DNA of 64,000 bases, taken from an uncultured Erythrobacter sp. GTDB lineage: Bacteria > Pseudomonadota > Alphaproteobacteria > Sphingomonadales > Sphingomonadaceae. The translations under genes were made by a program, and so were the position numbers. Below, piece by piece: positions 15,308 through 24,751 of the stretch. The first letter of the stretch is position 1, and each line of letters starts with the position of its first letter. The DNA is taken from assembly GCA_947498065.1 (NCBI GenBank), contig CANMIS010000001.1, positions 558,001 to 622,000 on the forward strand, read 5' to 3'. The notes below the pieces were generated by a model that saw only the letters and a program-made list of their open reading frames with translations, had not been told where the DNA came from and did not search any database.

Positions 15308-18171
15308 AAAACCTTCCTAAGGTCGATTCCCACAAACCTGCCGGTCGGGTCGATCAGCTGCGGCTGGAAGTTAATCGGCGTGTTGCCATTGCCGTCGGTG
15401 ACCCTGCGGCGCGCGTCAAAGATATTGTCTGCGCGCAGGGCGATGCGGAAGCCTTTTAAGAAGCCCTCGTCTTTGCCCAATATTCGACCAAGATCGCCGA
15501 ACACGCGCAGGTCGACGGTCGCGAGGTCATCGAAGAACAGATCGGGCGATCCAAGCAGGGTGGAGCCATCGATCCGGGCGCTCCCCGTGTAGCGGCCGGA
15601 AATGCGCATCCCCATGCCATTGCGGAAAATTCCCGCCTCCAGCCGGGTCGCATTGCGCGCCTGGCCAAAGGAACCGGTGGCATCGCCATCAAGCAGATCG
15701 AGCGGTTCCAGCCCCGGCGCGATCAGGATTTCATTCGCCAGCTCAAGCGTGTGCGTGAGGTTTACGAAATAGCGCCCACGTCCATCACGGCCAAAGCCGC
15801 TGGCAAGCGGATTGCCGGGAGGTCGGCCAGAGCCCTGAGGCCTGCCGCCCTGCCCCGCGCCTGCTTGCTCGCCGCCACCGCCGCGCCCGCGCATCATCGC
15901 GGGGTCCATGCTGCAAAAGCGCGTACGGAACTGAGCGATCCGCTCTGGCGTAATCTCACCATTTTCATCGCGGGCGCGTGACAGCATCCGGCCAAAACGC
16001 TCTGGATTAAAGCTTGGCAGAATGTCCGACGTGTCTTCCCCTGCCTCCACCGCCGCGATCAAGCGGGTCAGCACATCCAAGCCATCATCGGCGCAGATGC
16101 GCGTTCGGAACGCCATGAATTGCTCGCGCTGCTCAGCGGTCGGCGGCCCGCCTGCGCCGCCGCCTCTGCGTCCTGCGCCATCGGGCCTACCGCTACCTGG
16201 AGGCCCACCTGCGCCGGGTGGCCCGCCCGCACCCGGACGACCGCCTCGGCCAGCACCCGGGCGCGCACCGCCCCAGCTGCCGCGGGTGAATAGCGAGAAT
16301 TGCAACCGTTCAGCGCGGGTCTCAGCAAAGGTCACCGCGCGGCGATCGAGCGCCACAAGTGTGCCATCCGCATCGCGCGTGACACGGTCGGCAAAGGCGT
16401 TCTCAATCTCCTCGGTCAAAACCGGGAAACTGCTGGTCACGTCATCGGAGCGATTGCGGATGTATTCGACACCCAGCCGCGTGCCGCGCCAGAATGGCAG
16501 CGACCAATTGGCCGCAAAGCGCCAGTCGCGCTGCGTCTCAGCCAGCAGATCGGGATTGCCACCGGTGGTGACGCTCGCCAGCACAGTCTCGCCGTTTACA
16601 AAGTCGAACACCGGCGTGTTGAGCGTGATGATCTCTGGATTGCCGAGATTGCCAAGCGATGGGGCGACCTCGCGCTCGATATAGGTCGCGGTTAGGTCAA
16701 GGTTGCCGGCCGGGGCCCAGGTGAGGCCCGCGGTCCAATCAGTCAAAGTGCCGAAGTCAGACAGGTAATCCGCGCCCACTTGCGCGCTCAAGGTAAAACT
16801 GCCGAGCGCATCGGCAAAACCGGTCCGAGTGCTGGTAATGGGGATGACGAGGTTGAGCCCGCCCTCCAGATCGCCGCGCGTCAGGCTGGTGTCCACGAGT
16901 GAGCGCGTGTCGCTGCTCTCAATTCGGTCCCAACTGTATCCGGCATCGAAAGTCGCGAGCAATTCGCCGCCGGGCAAGTCCGCCAGCGGACCGCGCGCGG
17001 TCACTTTCGAGGTTGCCGTCCAATTGCGCGAGCGCGCCGTTTCGAACCCCGCCTCCGCCGAGGTCGGAAGGGCTCCGTCGAGTGCAAGCGTGCCTGCCGC
17101 CGCAGCGTCCTGGAGCGCTTGCGTATCGAAACGCTGGTCGATCTCGGTCTCGCTATCGATCCGGCTGCCATCAAATGTCGCAGTCAGGCGGAATGCGCCA
17201 AGCGGGCGGGTCAATGATCCAGAGGCCTGATAGGTGTCAGTGGAGACGCGCCGCTCCAGCGGATCATCCTCGCCAAAGGTGCGCAGCAGGGTATTCCCTG
17301 CCCCGTCTTCCAGCTCAACGATATTGAGACCAGACAGGCTGCGGCTTTGGTTGCGGGTGTAATTGATGTTCGCGCTAAGCGAAGTGCCGCTGTCGACGAT
17401 GGCTTTCGCCCAGCTGAGGCTGCCCTCCAATTGCAGGCTATCGGCGATCAAAGAGCGAAATTCGGCCTGATCGGGATCGCTCGCCAGCTCTGAGATAGAG
17501 CCCGGCGTCTGGATCAGGTCGCGCTCGCTTTCCGTCAGCAGCGAAAGATCGCGCGCTTCAAAATTGGCGTTGAAGCGCCCGCCATCGGCAATCTTCAGAT
17601 AACCAAGCTCTTGCTCCAGCGCGATATATCCGCCGCTAGAGGGCCCTTCAAATTCCAGCTCAATCTCACGGCTGGAGAAGTCTTCCTTCAGGATCAGGTT
17701 GATGACCCGACGATCAGGCGAAAAGCCGAACCTTTGAGCGACCTCCTCTGGAAACACCTCAACTTTCTCGAGCGCCTCTGGCGGATAAGATCGCAGCTCG
17801 CGAAAGCTGCCGATACGAATGCCGTTGACCAGTATGACCGGCCGCCCGCCGCCGCCGCGCCCGCGCGCCGACCCGGTTTGATTGGTCACTTGCGTCACCA
17901 GATCAGCAATCGAGGTCACACCCTCGCCAGCGATATCATCCGCATTCAGCTCCAGCAGCGGGGCCTGTTCAACATCCAATTGACCGCGCAAACGCCGCCC
18001 TTGAACGACAATTTCGCCGCCAGAGGGCGTGCCGCTGGTGGTGCCAAGCTCAATGTCGGACTGTTCGCTTTCGGGAACATCGCGCTGCTGCTGAGCCAAT
18101 GCGGGAGAGGCGGCCATACTGGCCAACCCGGCGAGGCTAGCCCCAGACAAGAGGAATTGGGAGAATTTCAT
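15304..18171 (-). CDS. TonB-dependent receptor with Gly/Pro-rich insertions
   Basis: A 955-aa outer-membrane receptor. A signal peptide (MKFSQFLLSGASLAGLASMA) is followed by a plug domain (about 50-165; GRPVILVNGIRIGSFRELRS, PEALEKVEVFPEEVAQRFG) and a long beta-barrel ending in a C-terminal Phe (VFVGIDLRKVF-like end). Two low-complexity Gly/Pro/Arg tracts, about 630-680 and 757-790, interrupt the barrel and probably form extracellular loops. Between them lies a pair of segments with paired Cys (RTRICADDG and RTRFCSMDP). Such receptors import siderophores, oligosaccharides or peptides; no transport operon is adjacent, so the ligand is unknown. Confidence 0.9.
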   Translation of the reverse strand: MKFSQFLLSGASLAGLASMAASPALAQQQRDVPESEQSDIELGTTSGTPSGGEIVVQGRRLRGQLDVEQAPLLELNADDIAGEGVTSIADLVTQVTNQTGSARGRGGGGRPVILVNGIRIGSFRELRSYPPEALEKVEVFPEEVAQRFGFSPDRRVINLILKEDFSSREIELEFEGPSSGGYIALEQELGYLKIADGGRFNANFEARDLSLLTESERDLIQTPGSISELASDPDQAEFRSLIADSLQLEGSLSWAKAIVDSGTSLSANINYTRNQSRSLSGLNIVELEDGAGNTLLRTFGEDDPLERRVSTDTYQASGSLTRPLGAFRLTATFDGSRIDSETEIDQRFDTQALQDAAAAGTLALDGALPTSAEAGFETARSRNWTATSKVTARGPLADLPGGELLATFDAGYSWDRIESSDTRSLVDTSLTRGDLEGGLNLVIPITSTRTGFADALGSFTLSAQVGADYLSDFGTLTDWTAGLTWAPAGNLDLTATYIEREVAPSLGNLGNPEIITLNTPVFDFVNGETVLASVTTGGNPDLLAETQRDWRFAANWSLPFWRGTRLGVEYIRNRSDDVTSSFPVLTEEIENAFADRVTRDADGTLVALDRRAVTFAETRAERLQFSLFTRGSWGGARPGAGRGGRPGAGGPPGAGGPPGSGRPDGAGRRGGGAGGPPTAEQREQFMAFRTRICADDGLDVLTRLIAAVEAGEDTSDILPSFNPERFGRMLSRARDENGEITPERIAQFRTRFCSMDPAMMRGRGGGGEQAGAGQGGRPQGSGRPPGNPLASGFGRDGRGRYFVNLTHTLELANEILIAPGLEPLDLLDGDATGSFGQARNATRLEAGIFRNGMGMRISGRYTGSARIDGSTLLGSPDLFFDDLATVDLRVFGDLGRILGKDEGFLKGFRIALRADNIFDARRRVTDGNGNTPINFQPQLIDPTGRFVGIDLRKVF

Positions 18172-18377
18172 CTAGCCCCTTTCAGGCATCGGGTGCCCTG
18201 GAACAAGCACCTGAATTGTATCGATTTGCATCACAATGTGTCGCGCAAAAGACGCACACAGCGCGCATCAACTCACCGCCCCTAACGCACGAGACTTCCA
18301 TTTTGTTCTCGGCGGGGTTACAGCGCGCGCCTGAATGAGTGATTTTACTCAGAAAAGCTGTTTGCATAAGGATATAC

Positions 18378-18638
18378 ATGGCCAAAGAAGAACTCCTCGA
18401 AATGCGCGGGAAGGTCGTCGAACTGCTTCCCAATGCGATGTTCCGGGTCGAGCTTGAAAACGGTCACGAAGTGCTCGGCCACACCGCTGGCAAAATGCGC
18501 AAGAACCGTATCCGCGTGCTGGTGGGCGACGAAGTGCTGTGCGAGCTGACGCCGTATGACCTCACCAAGGCCCGCATCACCTATCGCTTTATGCCCGGAC
18601 GCGGCGGCCCTGGCCAAGGCCCTGGCCCAACGCCATAA
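18378..18638 (+). CDS. infA: Translation initiation factor IF-1
   Basis: The small S1/OB-fold factor that binds the 30S A-site during initiation (86 aa). The sequence [20 protein letters not shown] and the closing RITYR are family-typical. It is longer than the usual 72 residues because of a C-terminal Gly/Pro tail ([14 protein letters not shown]), seen in sphingomonads. An AAGGAT site precedes the ATG. It heads the run infA-maf-RNase E/G-yacG. Confidence 0.97.
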   Translation: MAKEELLEMRGKVVELLPNAMFRVELENGHEVLGHTAGKMRKNRIRVLVGDEVLCELTPYDLTKARITYRFMPGRGGPGQGPGPTP

Positions 18639-18654
18639 TATTGAGGTGCGCTGA

Positions 18655-19233
18655 GTGAGCGCCCCCAAACTCATCCTAGCTTCGGCCAGTCCGCGCCGGC
18701 GCGATCTGCTCGCGCGGCTTGGCATTGCGCCCGATGATGTGGCTCCCGCCGATATCGATGAGACACCTCACAAGGGCGAGCTTCCGCGTGACTATGCCGC
18801 GCGTATGGCTCTGGAAAAGGCGCAGGCCGTCAGCGCCGATGGCGATGCCCATATTCTCGCCGGTGACACCGTGGTCGCCGTAGGCCGCCGCATCCTTCCC
18901 AAGACCGAGACCGAAGACGAAGCGCGTTCTTGCCTAAAACTGATGAGCGGGCGGCGGCATGTCGTCCTCTCCGCAATCGCTTTGCGCGCGCCCGATGGCG
19001 GTATCCGCACGCGGCTGAGCGAGAATGTGGTACGCTTCAAAGTCCTCTCGGACGAGGAAATCGCCAGCTATTTGGCGGGCGGCGAATGGCGCGGCAAAGC
19101 GGGCGGATACGCAATCCAAGGCGCAGCCGAGGGACTGATCCAATGGATCAAGGGCAGCCATTCCAGCGTGATGGGCCTGCCGCTCTATGAGACACGAGCG
19201 CTGCTGAAATCGGCGGGATTTGTCCTTGGCTGA
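18655..19233 (+). CDS. maf: Maf-family nucleotide pyrophosphatase
   Basis: A 192-aa house-cleaning enzyme that hydrolyses non-canonical or pyrimidine/uridine nucleoside triphosphates to monophosphates. The N-terminal LILASASPRRRDLL motif is diagnostic. The central HILAGDTVV and GKAGGYAIQG segments hold the catalytic and metal-binding residues. It starts with GTG 16 bp after infA and ends inside the start of the RNase gene, an operon arrangement. Confidence 0.95.
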   Translation: MSAPKLILASASPRRRDLLARLGIAPDDVAPADIDETPHKGELPRDYAARMALEKAQAVSADGDAHILAGDTVVAVGRRILPKTETEDEARSCLKLMSGRRHVVLSAIALRAPDGGIRTRLSENVVRFKVLSDEEIASYLAGGEWRGKAGGYAIQGAAEGLIQWIKGSHSSVMGLPLYETRALLKSAGFVLG

Positions 19234-20188
19234 GTGGCTTGTCGAAGAGGGGATCGGCGAGACCCGCGCGCTCTTGACCGAGAACGATCAAATTCTTGCG
19301 GCTAAGCTGTTTTGGCTGAGCAAAGACTGCGCGCGAACGATTTTGATGGCCAAAATTGTCTCTCGCAAGGCCGGATCCTCTCGCGCTTTGTGCGTTAGCC
19401 CGCGCGGGGTTGAGATCAACGCAGACGGCCTACCCCGCGATGCAAGCGAGGGCAGCGACGTCCGCTTGATCATAACCCGCGAGGCGATGGCGGAACGAGG
19501 CCGCCTCAAACGAGCGCAGGCGCGGTATTTCTCCGATGACAATCCGCACATCCCGCCGCCGTCCGTGTTTGCGACAGGCAAGCATGTGCGCCGTTTCCCT
19601 TCAGGCCTCTGGGAAGAGGTTTGGGACGCGGCCAGTTCTGGCCAAATCCACTTCGCCGGCGGCTCGCTGATCATCAGTGTCACGCCTGCGATGACCCTGA
19701 TCGATATTGACGGTGAAGGAAGCCCGTTGGAGCTGTCATTGGCAGCTGTGCCCGTCATCGCGCAGGCACTGCGCTGGTTCGATCTGGCAGGTAATATCGG
19801 GATCGATTTCCCCACCGTTCAAGACAAGGAGGGGCGCAAGGCCGTGGATGCGGCCCTGGAAGAAGCGCTCGATGATTGGCCGCATGAGCGCACGGCGATG
19901 AACGGATTTGGCTTTGTGCAGATCGTCGCCCGGCTCGAAGGGCCATCGCTGCTCCACCGATTCTCAACCTCGCGGGTCGGAGCATGCGCGCGCATTGCCT
20001 TGCGCAGGGCGGAAACTGCCGAGGGACCGGGCGCTATATTGCTGCTTACCGTCCACCCGGCCCTCAAATCGAAGCTGAAGGAAGAATGGCTAGTCGAACT
20101 CGCAAGGCGTACAGGCAAAGAAGTGCGAATTGATACGAACCCGAGCCTTGCGTTGGAAGGATCTCAGGCGCAGATTGTAGGTCTATGA
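19226..20188 (+). CDS. Ribonuclease E/G family protein, short form
   Basis: A 320-aa homologue of the RNase E/G catalytic region. The metal-binding acidic residues are retained: LIDIDGEG (D160, D162) corresponds to the catalytic DN/DINSG motif, and IGIDFP (D194) to the second Asp. It is much shorter than RNase G (about 490 aa) and lacks the CPxCxG zinc-link needed for tetramers in RNase E. The TTG start at 19226 overlaps maf by 8 bp and has GGCGGGA upstream; a TTG two codons earlier is possible. A role in rRNA or mRNA processing is likely from the family and the infA/yacG neighbourhood. Confidence 0.85.
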   Translation: MAEWLVEEGIGETRALLTENDQILAAKLFWLSKDCARTILMAKIVSRKAGSSRALCVSPRGVEINADGLPRDASEGSDVRLIITREAMAERGRLKRAQARYFSDDNPHIPPPSVFATGKHVRRFPSGLWEEVWDAASSGQIHFAGGSLIISVTPAMTLIDIDGEGSPLELSLAAVPVIAQALRWFDLAGNIGIDFPTVQDKEGRKAVDAALEEALDDWPHERTAMNGFGFVQIVARLEGPSLLHRFSTSRVGACARIALRRAETAEGPGAILLLTVHPALKSKLKEEWLVELARRTGKEVRIDTNPSLALEGSQAQIVGL

Positions 20189-20367
20189 CTAAGATTAAGA
20201 CCTGCCCGATCTGCAAGAAAGCCCGCGCTGAGGACTTCACTCCTTTTTGCTCTCAGCGCTGCAAGGATCTCGACCTCGCCAAGTGGTTTGGTGATGGCTA
20301 CGCCCTCCCTAGCCGCCCGGCATCCCCAGAAGAGATCGCGCGCGAAGATTGGGAACAGCAAGACTAA
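20185..20367 (+). CDS. yacG: DNA gyrase inhibitor YacG
   Basis: A 60-aa zinc-finger protein. The four zinc ligands are visible in CPICKK and FCSQRCKDLDL, followed by the family motif WFGDGYALP. YacG binds GyrB and blocks DNA binding by gyrase in characterised relatives. It overlaps the RNase gene by 4 bp (ATGA) and ends the infA run. Confidence 0.95.
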   Translation: MTKIKTCPICKKARAEDFTPFCSQRCKDLDLAKWFGDGYALPSRPASPEEIAREDWEQQD

Positions 20368-20493
20368 GTTTAAAAGAACCTGTGCCTGAGGCTATTTCCC
20401 TCTTGCCAAACATCGCCGCCCGCGCCATAGGCCCGCTCTCATTTGCTCGCCGGGCAAAGCGTGCCAAACGCCAAACCCGTCGCCGCAGCGAAT

Positions 20494-20568
20494 GCCCGGG
20501 TAGCTCAGGGGTAGAGCAGCGGATTGAAAATCCGCGTGTCGGTGGTTCAAATCCGCCCCCGGGCACCA
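20494..20568 (+). tRNA. tRNA-Phe (GAA)
   Basis: A complete cloverleaf with acceptor stem GCCCGGG/CCCGGGC, D arm GCTC...GAGC, anticodon stem GCGGA/TCCGC around TTGAAAA (anticodon GAA at 20526-20528), T arm GGTGG-TTCAAAT-CCGCC, and an encoded CCA end. It stands between yacG and purC on the same strand. Confidence 0.98.
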
Positions 20569-20613
20569 TTCGCTTAAGCAGCGGCTTTATACCCGCGAGC
20601 CAGGAGGCCCAGC

Positions 20614-21417
20614 ATGACCCGTCGCCGCCAAATCTATGAAGGCAAGGCCAAGATCCTTTATGAGGGTCCAGAACCGGGCACGATTATCCAGTATTTCAAG
20701 GATGATGCGACCGCATTCAATGCGGAGAAAAAGGGCAGCATCAACGGCAAAGGCGTGATCAACAATCGCATCAGCGAGCATGTGTTCACCCGCCTCGCCC
20801 ATATCGGCATTCCGACGCATTTCATCCGCCGCCTAAACATGCGCGAGCAATTGGTGCGTCAGGTTGAGATTATCCCGATCGAAGTCGTGGTGCGCAATGT
20901 CGCCGCAGGCTCGATTTGCAAACGCCTCGGCCTGGAAGAAGGCGAGCCGCTGCCGCACACCTTGATTGAGTATTATTACAAGGACGATGCGCTGGGCGAT
21001 CCGCTGATCTCAGAGGAGCATATTGCGTGCTTTAACTGGGCCAGCGTCGAAGAAATGCACGACATGTCGTCCATGGCAATCCGAGTAAATGATTTCCTGT
21101 GCGGTATGTTCGCCGGGATCGATATTCGCCTGGTCGATTTCAAACTGGAATTTGGCCGCCTGTTTGATGGCGATTTCAGCCGCGTCATTCTGGCCGATGA
21201 AGTCAGCCCGGATGGCTGCCGCTTGTGGGACATGAAAACCGGCGAGAAGCTGGATAAGGACCGCTTCCGCCGCGATTTGGGTGGTGAAGAGGCGGCGTAC
21301 CGCGAGGTAGCGCGGCGTCTCGGCCTGCTGCAAGACGAAGACAATGGCCCCGGCGAAGTGCTGGACCTGTCGACCCATCGCAATCGGATGCGCGGCAAAA
21401 CCCCGCCGAAAAAGTAA
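20614..21417 (+). CDS. purC: Phosphoribosylaminoimidazole-succinocarboxamide synthase
   Basis: SAICAR synthetase (267 aa), the purine-pathway step joining aspartate to CAIR with ATP. The N-terminus [16 protein letters not shown], the central [11 protein letters not shown] and the late VDFKLEFGR...LADEVSPD are all family signatures. A GGAGG site precedes the ATG. It is grouped with purS and purQ further downstream, interrupted by an M16 peptidase gene. A short dyad (CTATGAT-N6-ATCATAG) follows its stop. Confidence 0.97.
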   Translation: MTRRRQIYEGKAKILYEGPEPGTIIQYFKDDATAFNAEKKGSINGKGVINNRISEHVFTRLAHIGIPTHFIRRLNMREQLVRQVEIIPIEVVVRNVAAGSICKRLGLEEGEPLPHTLIEYYYKDDALGDPLISEEHIACFNWASVEEMHDMSSMAIRVNDFLCGMFAGIDIRLVDFKLEFGRLFDGDFSRVILADEVSPDGCRLWDMKTGEKLDKDRFRRDLGGEEAAYREVARRLGLLQDEDNGPGEVLDLSTHRNRMRGKTPPKK

Positions 21418-21445
21418 GCTGACAGACAGCTTCGATCCGCTAGTG

Positions 21446-21471
21446 TGCTATGATTAAATGATCATAGGGCA
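21446..21471. promoter_or_regulatory. Dyad between purC and the M16 peptidase gene
   Basis: CTATGAT-TAAATG-ATCATAG is a perfect 7-bp inverted repeat, extended by an imperfect GTGC/GCAC. It sits about 15 bp before the peptidase ATG. It has no T run, so an operator or mRNA hairpin is more likely than a terminator. Confidence 0.4.
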
Positions 21472-21483
21472 CAATTTCAGCAT

Positions 21484-24369
21484 ATGAATTTTACCTCACG
21501 CGCGCTCATCGCAGGGGCGCTGCTTGCGCTTCCCAACCTGGTTCTTGTTCAGTCTCTCGCGGCGCAGGAGCAGGCCGCAACTGAGACCGCACAGGCTGAA
21601 GAAGCGCTGTGGGCGTTTGAAACCAGCGACGTGCCAGTCGATCCCGGATTTGTGTTCGGCGTGCTGGATAATGGCACGCGCTACATTATCCGCGAAAACT
21701 CAACGCCTGAAGGCACGGCATTGGTACGGATGCAGATCGGCTCTGGCTCGCTCGACGAAACCGATAGCGAGCGCGGCCTTGCTCACTTTGTGGAGCACAT
21801 GGCCTTCAACGGTTCGACCAATATTCCCGAAGGCGAGATGATCAAACTGTTGGAACGCAAAGGCCTCGCTTTTGGCGCGGATACCAATGCCTCCACCGGG
21901 TTTGAGACCACCACCTATATGCTCAATCTTCCCAAGAACGAGGAAGACCTGCTCGACACGGCGTTGATGCTGATGCGCGAGACGGCGAGCGAGCTGACCA
22001 TTGCGCAGGATGCGGTCGACCGTGAGCGCGGCGTTATTCTGGCGGAACGGCGCGACCGGCGCGGTTTCCAGCAGAAGGCGACCGAAGATCAGCTGGCATT
22101 CTTTGCGCCCGGCGCGCGGTTTGTGGACCGCCTGCCGATTGGGACGCTTGATGTGCTTGAGAACGCCAGCGCCGATGATCTGCGCGGCTTTTACGAGCGC
22201 ACTTATGTGCCCGCCAACACGGTGATGGTGATCGTCGGCGATTTTCCCGCCGCCATGATGGAAGCCAAGATTCGCGAAGTTTTTGCCGATTGGCAGAGCG
22301 GCCCGGCCCCGGCTGAGCCGGTCACCGGCCCGATCCCGATTGAGCGCGAAGCTGAAGTCGATATCTACACCGACCCGGCTCTGTCAGAGAGCGTCAGTCT
22401 GACCAGTTTCTCCGCGTGGGAAGACCGGCCAGACACTGTAGCAACGCGCGATGAGGCGCTGCTGCGCAGCATTGGCTACCGCATTATTGGCCGGCGATTG
22501 TCCCGCTTGGCGCGCGGCGAGGACGCACCGTTTCGCGGTGCGGGCTTCAGCAGCAGTGATCTGTTCGAAGACGCGCGCTCTACCAGCCTGTCCATCAGCA
22601 GCGCCGATGGCGAATGGCGCAAAGGGCTGATCGCGGCTTTACGCGAAGTGCGCCAAGCGGTGGAGTTTGGCTTCACCCAGGCGGAAGTGACCGAGCAAGT
22701 CGCCAATCTGCGCACTGCGCTGGAAAATGGCGTCGCATCGGCAGACACGCGCAGCAATGGTGCCTTCGCCAATGCGGCATTGCGACTGGTTGGTTCAGAA
22801 CGCATCCCCACCGATCCCAAATACCGCCTGGAACGGTTTGAAGCGCTTGCCCCCAGCATCACTCCAGGGCGCGTGTTCGCCGCGCTGATCGCGGACCTGC
22901 CAGCCGCTGGCGATCCGCTGATCCGGTTCCAAGGACGCAGCGCGCCTGAAGGCGACGAAGAGGCCCTGCGCACGGCCCTTGCCGAAGGCATGGCAGCAGA
23001 AATCGCCGCGCCAGAGGATATGGGCGAGCAGAGCTTTGCCTACAGCGATTTTGGCGCTCCGGGAGAAATCATCTCTGACACGGTGGATGACCGGTTCGAT
23101 TTCCGCCTGATCCGCTTTGCCAATGGCGTGCGGCTGAACCTAAAGACCACGGATATTCGCAAAGACCGCGTGAGCTACCGCGTCAGCCTGGATGGCGGCA
23201 CCTTGCTCGACACGGCGGATGATCCGCTGCGCACCGCTATGGTCAGCGTGCTAGCCACAGGCGGCCTCGGCCAGCACAGCCAGGACGAATTGCAAAGCGT
23301 GCTCGCCGGGCGCAGCGTCGGGTTTAACATCGGATCAGGCACGGACGCATTCCGCATGTCGGGCAGCACCACGCCGCGCGATCTCCAATTGCAGATGCAA
23401 TTGCTCGCCGCCGCGCTGACCGATCCCGGTTACCGGCGCGAGGGCGAAGAGCGCTATTCCAAGAATATCGAGAATTACTTCGCCAATCTCGATGCGACGC
23501 CATCGCGGGCGCTCAGCAATCGGCTGGGCGGGATCCTATCCGATGGCGATCCGCGCTTCAGCCTACAGCCGCAAGAGGCGTTTCTCTCGCGCAGTTTCGC
23601 GCAGTTGAAAGCCGACATTGGCGACCGGCTCGAAAGCGGGGCGATTGAAATTGCGCTGGTCGGCGACTTTGATCCAGACGTGGCCATCGCAGCGGTGGCC
23701 AACACGTTGGGCGCCCTGCCCGCCCGAGAAGCAGAGTTCCAATTGCGCACCGAAGCCCGCCAGCGCGGCTTCACCTCAAAGCGCGGCCTGCAAACGCTGA
23801 CGCATACGGGCGAAACCGACCAGGCTCTGGTCCGCATGGTCTGGCCGACAACCGATGACAGCGACCTGGCCGAGGCGCTCCGCCTATCACTGCTGAGCCG
23901 CGTGGTGCGCATCCAATTGCAAGAGCGTCTGCGTGAGGATTTGGGCAAGGCCTATTCGCCGTCTGCTGGCAGCTCCACCAGCCGCATTTATGCAGGTTAC
24001 GGCACGTTCAGCGTGACAGCGTCGGTCGATTTTGCGGAGCTGGAGCCAACCCGCGCAGCGATCCGCGCAATGCTAAGCGAACTCGCCGCAGCGCCGTTGG
24101 AAAGTGATTTGATCGACCGGGCGCGCCAGCCGATGCTGGAAAGCTATGACAATGCGCTGAAATCACTCGGCGGTTGGATGGGTCTGGCGGACAATGCGCA
24201 AAGCCAGTCCGAGCGCTTGCAGCGGTTCCTCGATGCGCCTGATGCACTGAAAGCCATCACGCCTGCCGATATTCAGGCGGCAGCGGCGCAGTACCTCAAA
24301 GCTGATGAAGCAGTCGAAGTGCTGGTGATCCACGAGGACGCTGAGCTGCCAGACAGCATCGCGCCCTAA
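21484..24369 (+). CDS. M16-family zinc metallopeptidase, exported
   Basis: A 961-aa pitrilysin-class peptidase. The signal peptide (about 1-27, ending SLAAQ) points to the periplasm. The inverted zinc motif HxxEH is HFVEH (LAHFVEHMAFNGS), with the third ligand Glu in VDRERGVILAERR about 75 residues later. Four LuxS/MPP-like domains form two halves; the second half keeps the structure but not the zinc site, as is normal. The late R/Y pair (DLGKAYSPSAG) typical of M16 substrate binding is present. Probably degrades peptides in the envelope. It lies inside the purine cluster without obvious functional link. Confidence 0.9.
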   Translation: MNFTSRALIAGALLALPNLVLVQSLAAQEQAATETAQAEEALWAFETSDVPVDPGFVFGVLDNGTRYIIRENSTPEGTALVRMQIGSGSLDETDSERGLAHFVEHMAFNGSTNIPEGEMIKLLERKGLAFGADTNASTGFETTTYMLNLPKNEEDLLDTALMLMRETASELTIAQDAVDRERGVILAERRDRRGFQQKATEDQLAFFAPGARFVDRLPIGTLDVLENASADDLRGFYERTYVPANTVMVIVGDFPAAMMEAKIREVFADWQSGPAPAEPVTGPIPIEREAEVDIYTDPALSESVSLTSFSAWEDRPDTVATRDEALLRSIGYRIIGRRLSRLARGEDAPFRGAGFSSSDLFEDARSTSLSISSADGEWRKGLIAALREVRQAVEFGFTQAEVTEQVANLRTALENGVASADTRSNGAFANAALRLVGSERIPTDPKYRLERFEALAPSITPGRVFAALIADLPAAGDPLIRFQGRSAPEGDEEALRTALAEGMAAEIAAPEDMGEQSFAYSDFGAPGEIISDTVDDRFDFRLIRFANGVRLNLKTTDIRKDRVSYRVSLDGGTLLDTADDPLRTAMVSVLATGGLGQHSQDELQSVLAGRSVGFNIGSGTDAFRMSGSTTPRDLQLQMQLLAAALTDPGYRREGEERYSKNIENYFANLDATPSRALSNRLGGILSDGDPRFSLQPQEAFLSRSFAQLKADIGDRLESGAIEIALVGDFDPDVAIAAVANTLGALPAREAEFQLRTEARQRGFTSKRGLQTLTHTGETDQALVRMVWPTTDDSDLAEALRLSLLSRVVRIQLQERLREDLGKAYSPSAGSSTSRIYAGYGTFSVTASVDFAELEPTRAAIRAMLSELAAAPLESDLIDRARQPMLESYDNALKSLGGWMGLADNAQSQSERLQRFLDAPDALKAITPADIQAAAAQYLKADEAVEVLVIHEDAELPDSIAP

Positions 24370-24502
24370 CGCCAGCCCCAGCAAGCGCGAAAAGCGCTCG
24401 TGATAGTGGGCAAGCCGCCCAGCAATGATTGCGCCAGCACGGGGCTGCGCTATAGGCTGCGCATCATTCGCCCATCCACGCGCGTAATCAGGTGAGCCGC
24501 CC

Positions 24503-24751
24503 ATGAAAGTCCGTATCCTCGTCCGCCTTAAACCCGGAGTGCTCGACCCACAGGGCCGCGCCGTGCACCATTCGCTGGATGGCATGGGCTTTGAAGGGGT
24601 CGAAGACGTTCGCATTGGCCGGATGATCGAGATGGACGTGGCCGACGGCACCAGCGACGAAGCACTCAATTCGATGTGCGAAAAACTGCTCGCGAATATG
24701 GTGATCGAAGACTTCACGATTGAGAAGCTGGAAACAGCAGGAGCGGCCTGA
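24503..24751 (+). CDS. purS: Phosphoribosylformylglycinamidine synthase subunit PurS
   Basis: The small structural subunit (82 aa) of the three-part FGAM synthase. It is recognisable by [20 protein letters not shown] and [11 protein letters not shown]. It bridges PurQ and PurL in known complexes. Its stop overlaps the purQ ATG (ATGA). purL is not in the window downstream of purQ. Confidence 0.95.
   Translation: MKVRILVRLKPGVLDPQGRAVHHSLDGMGFEGVEDVRIGRMIEMDVADGTSDEALNSMCEKLLANMVIEDFTIEKLETAGAA

Noticed and set aside
15840..16300. GC-rich repeats in the TonB receptor as a CRISPR or mobile repeat
   Set aside because: They are low-complexity codons for Gly/Pro tracts with no regular repeat-spacer structure.
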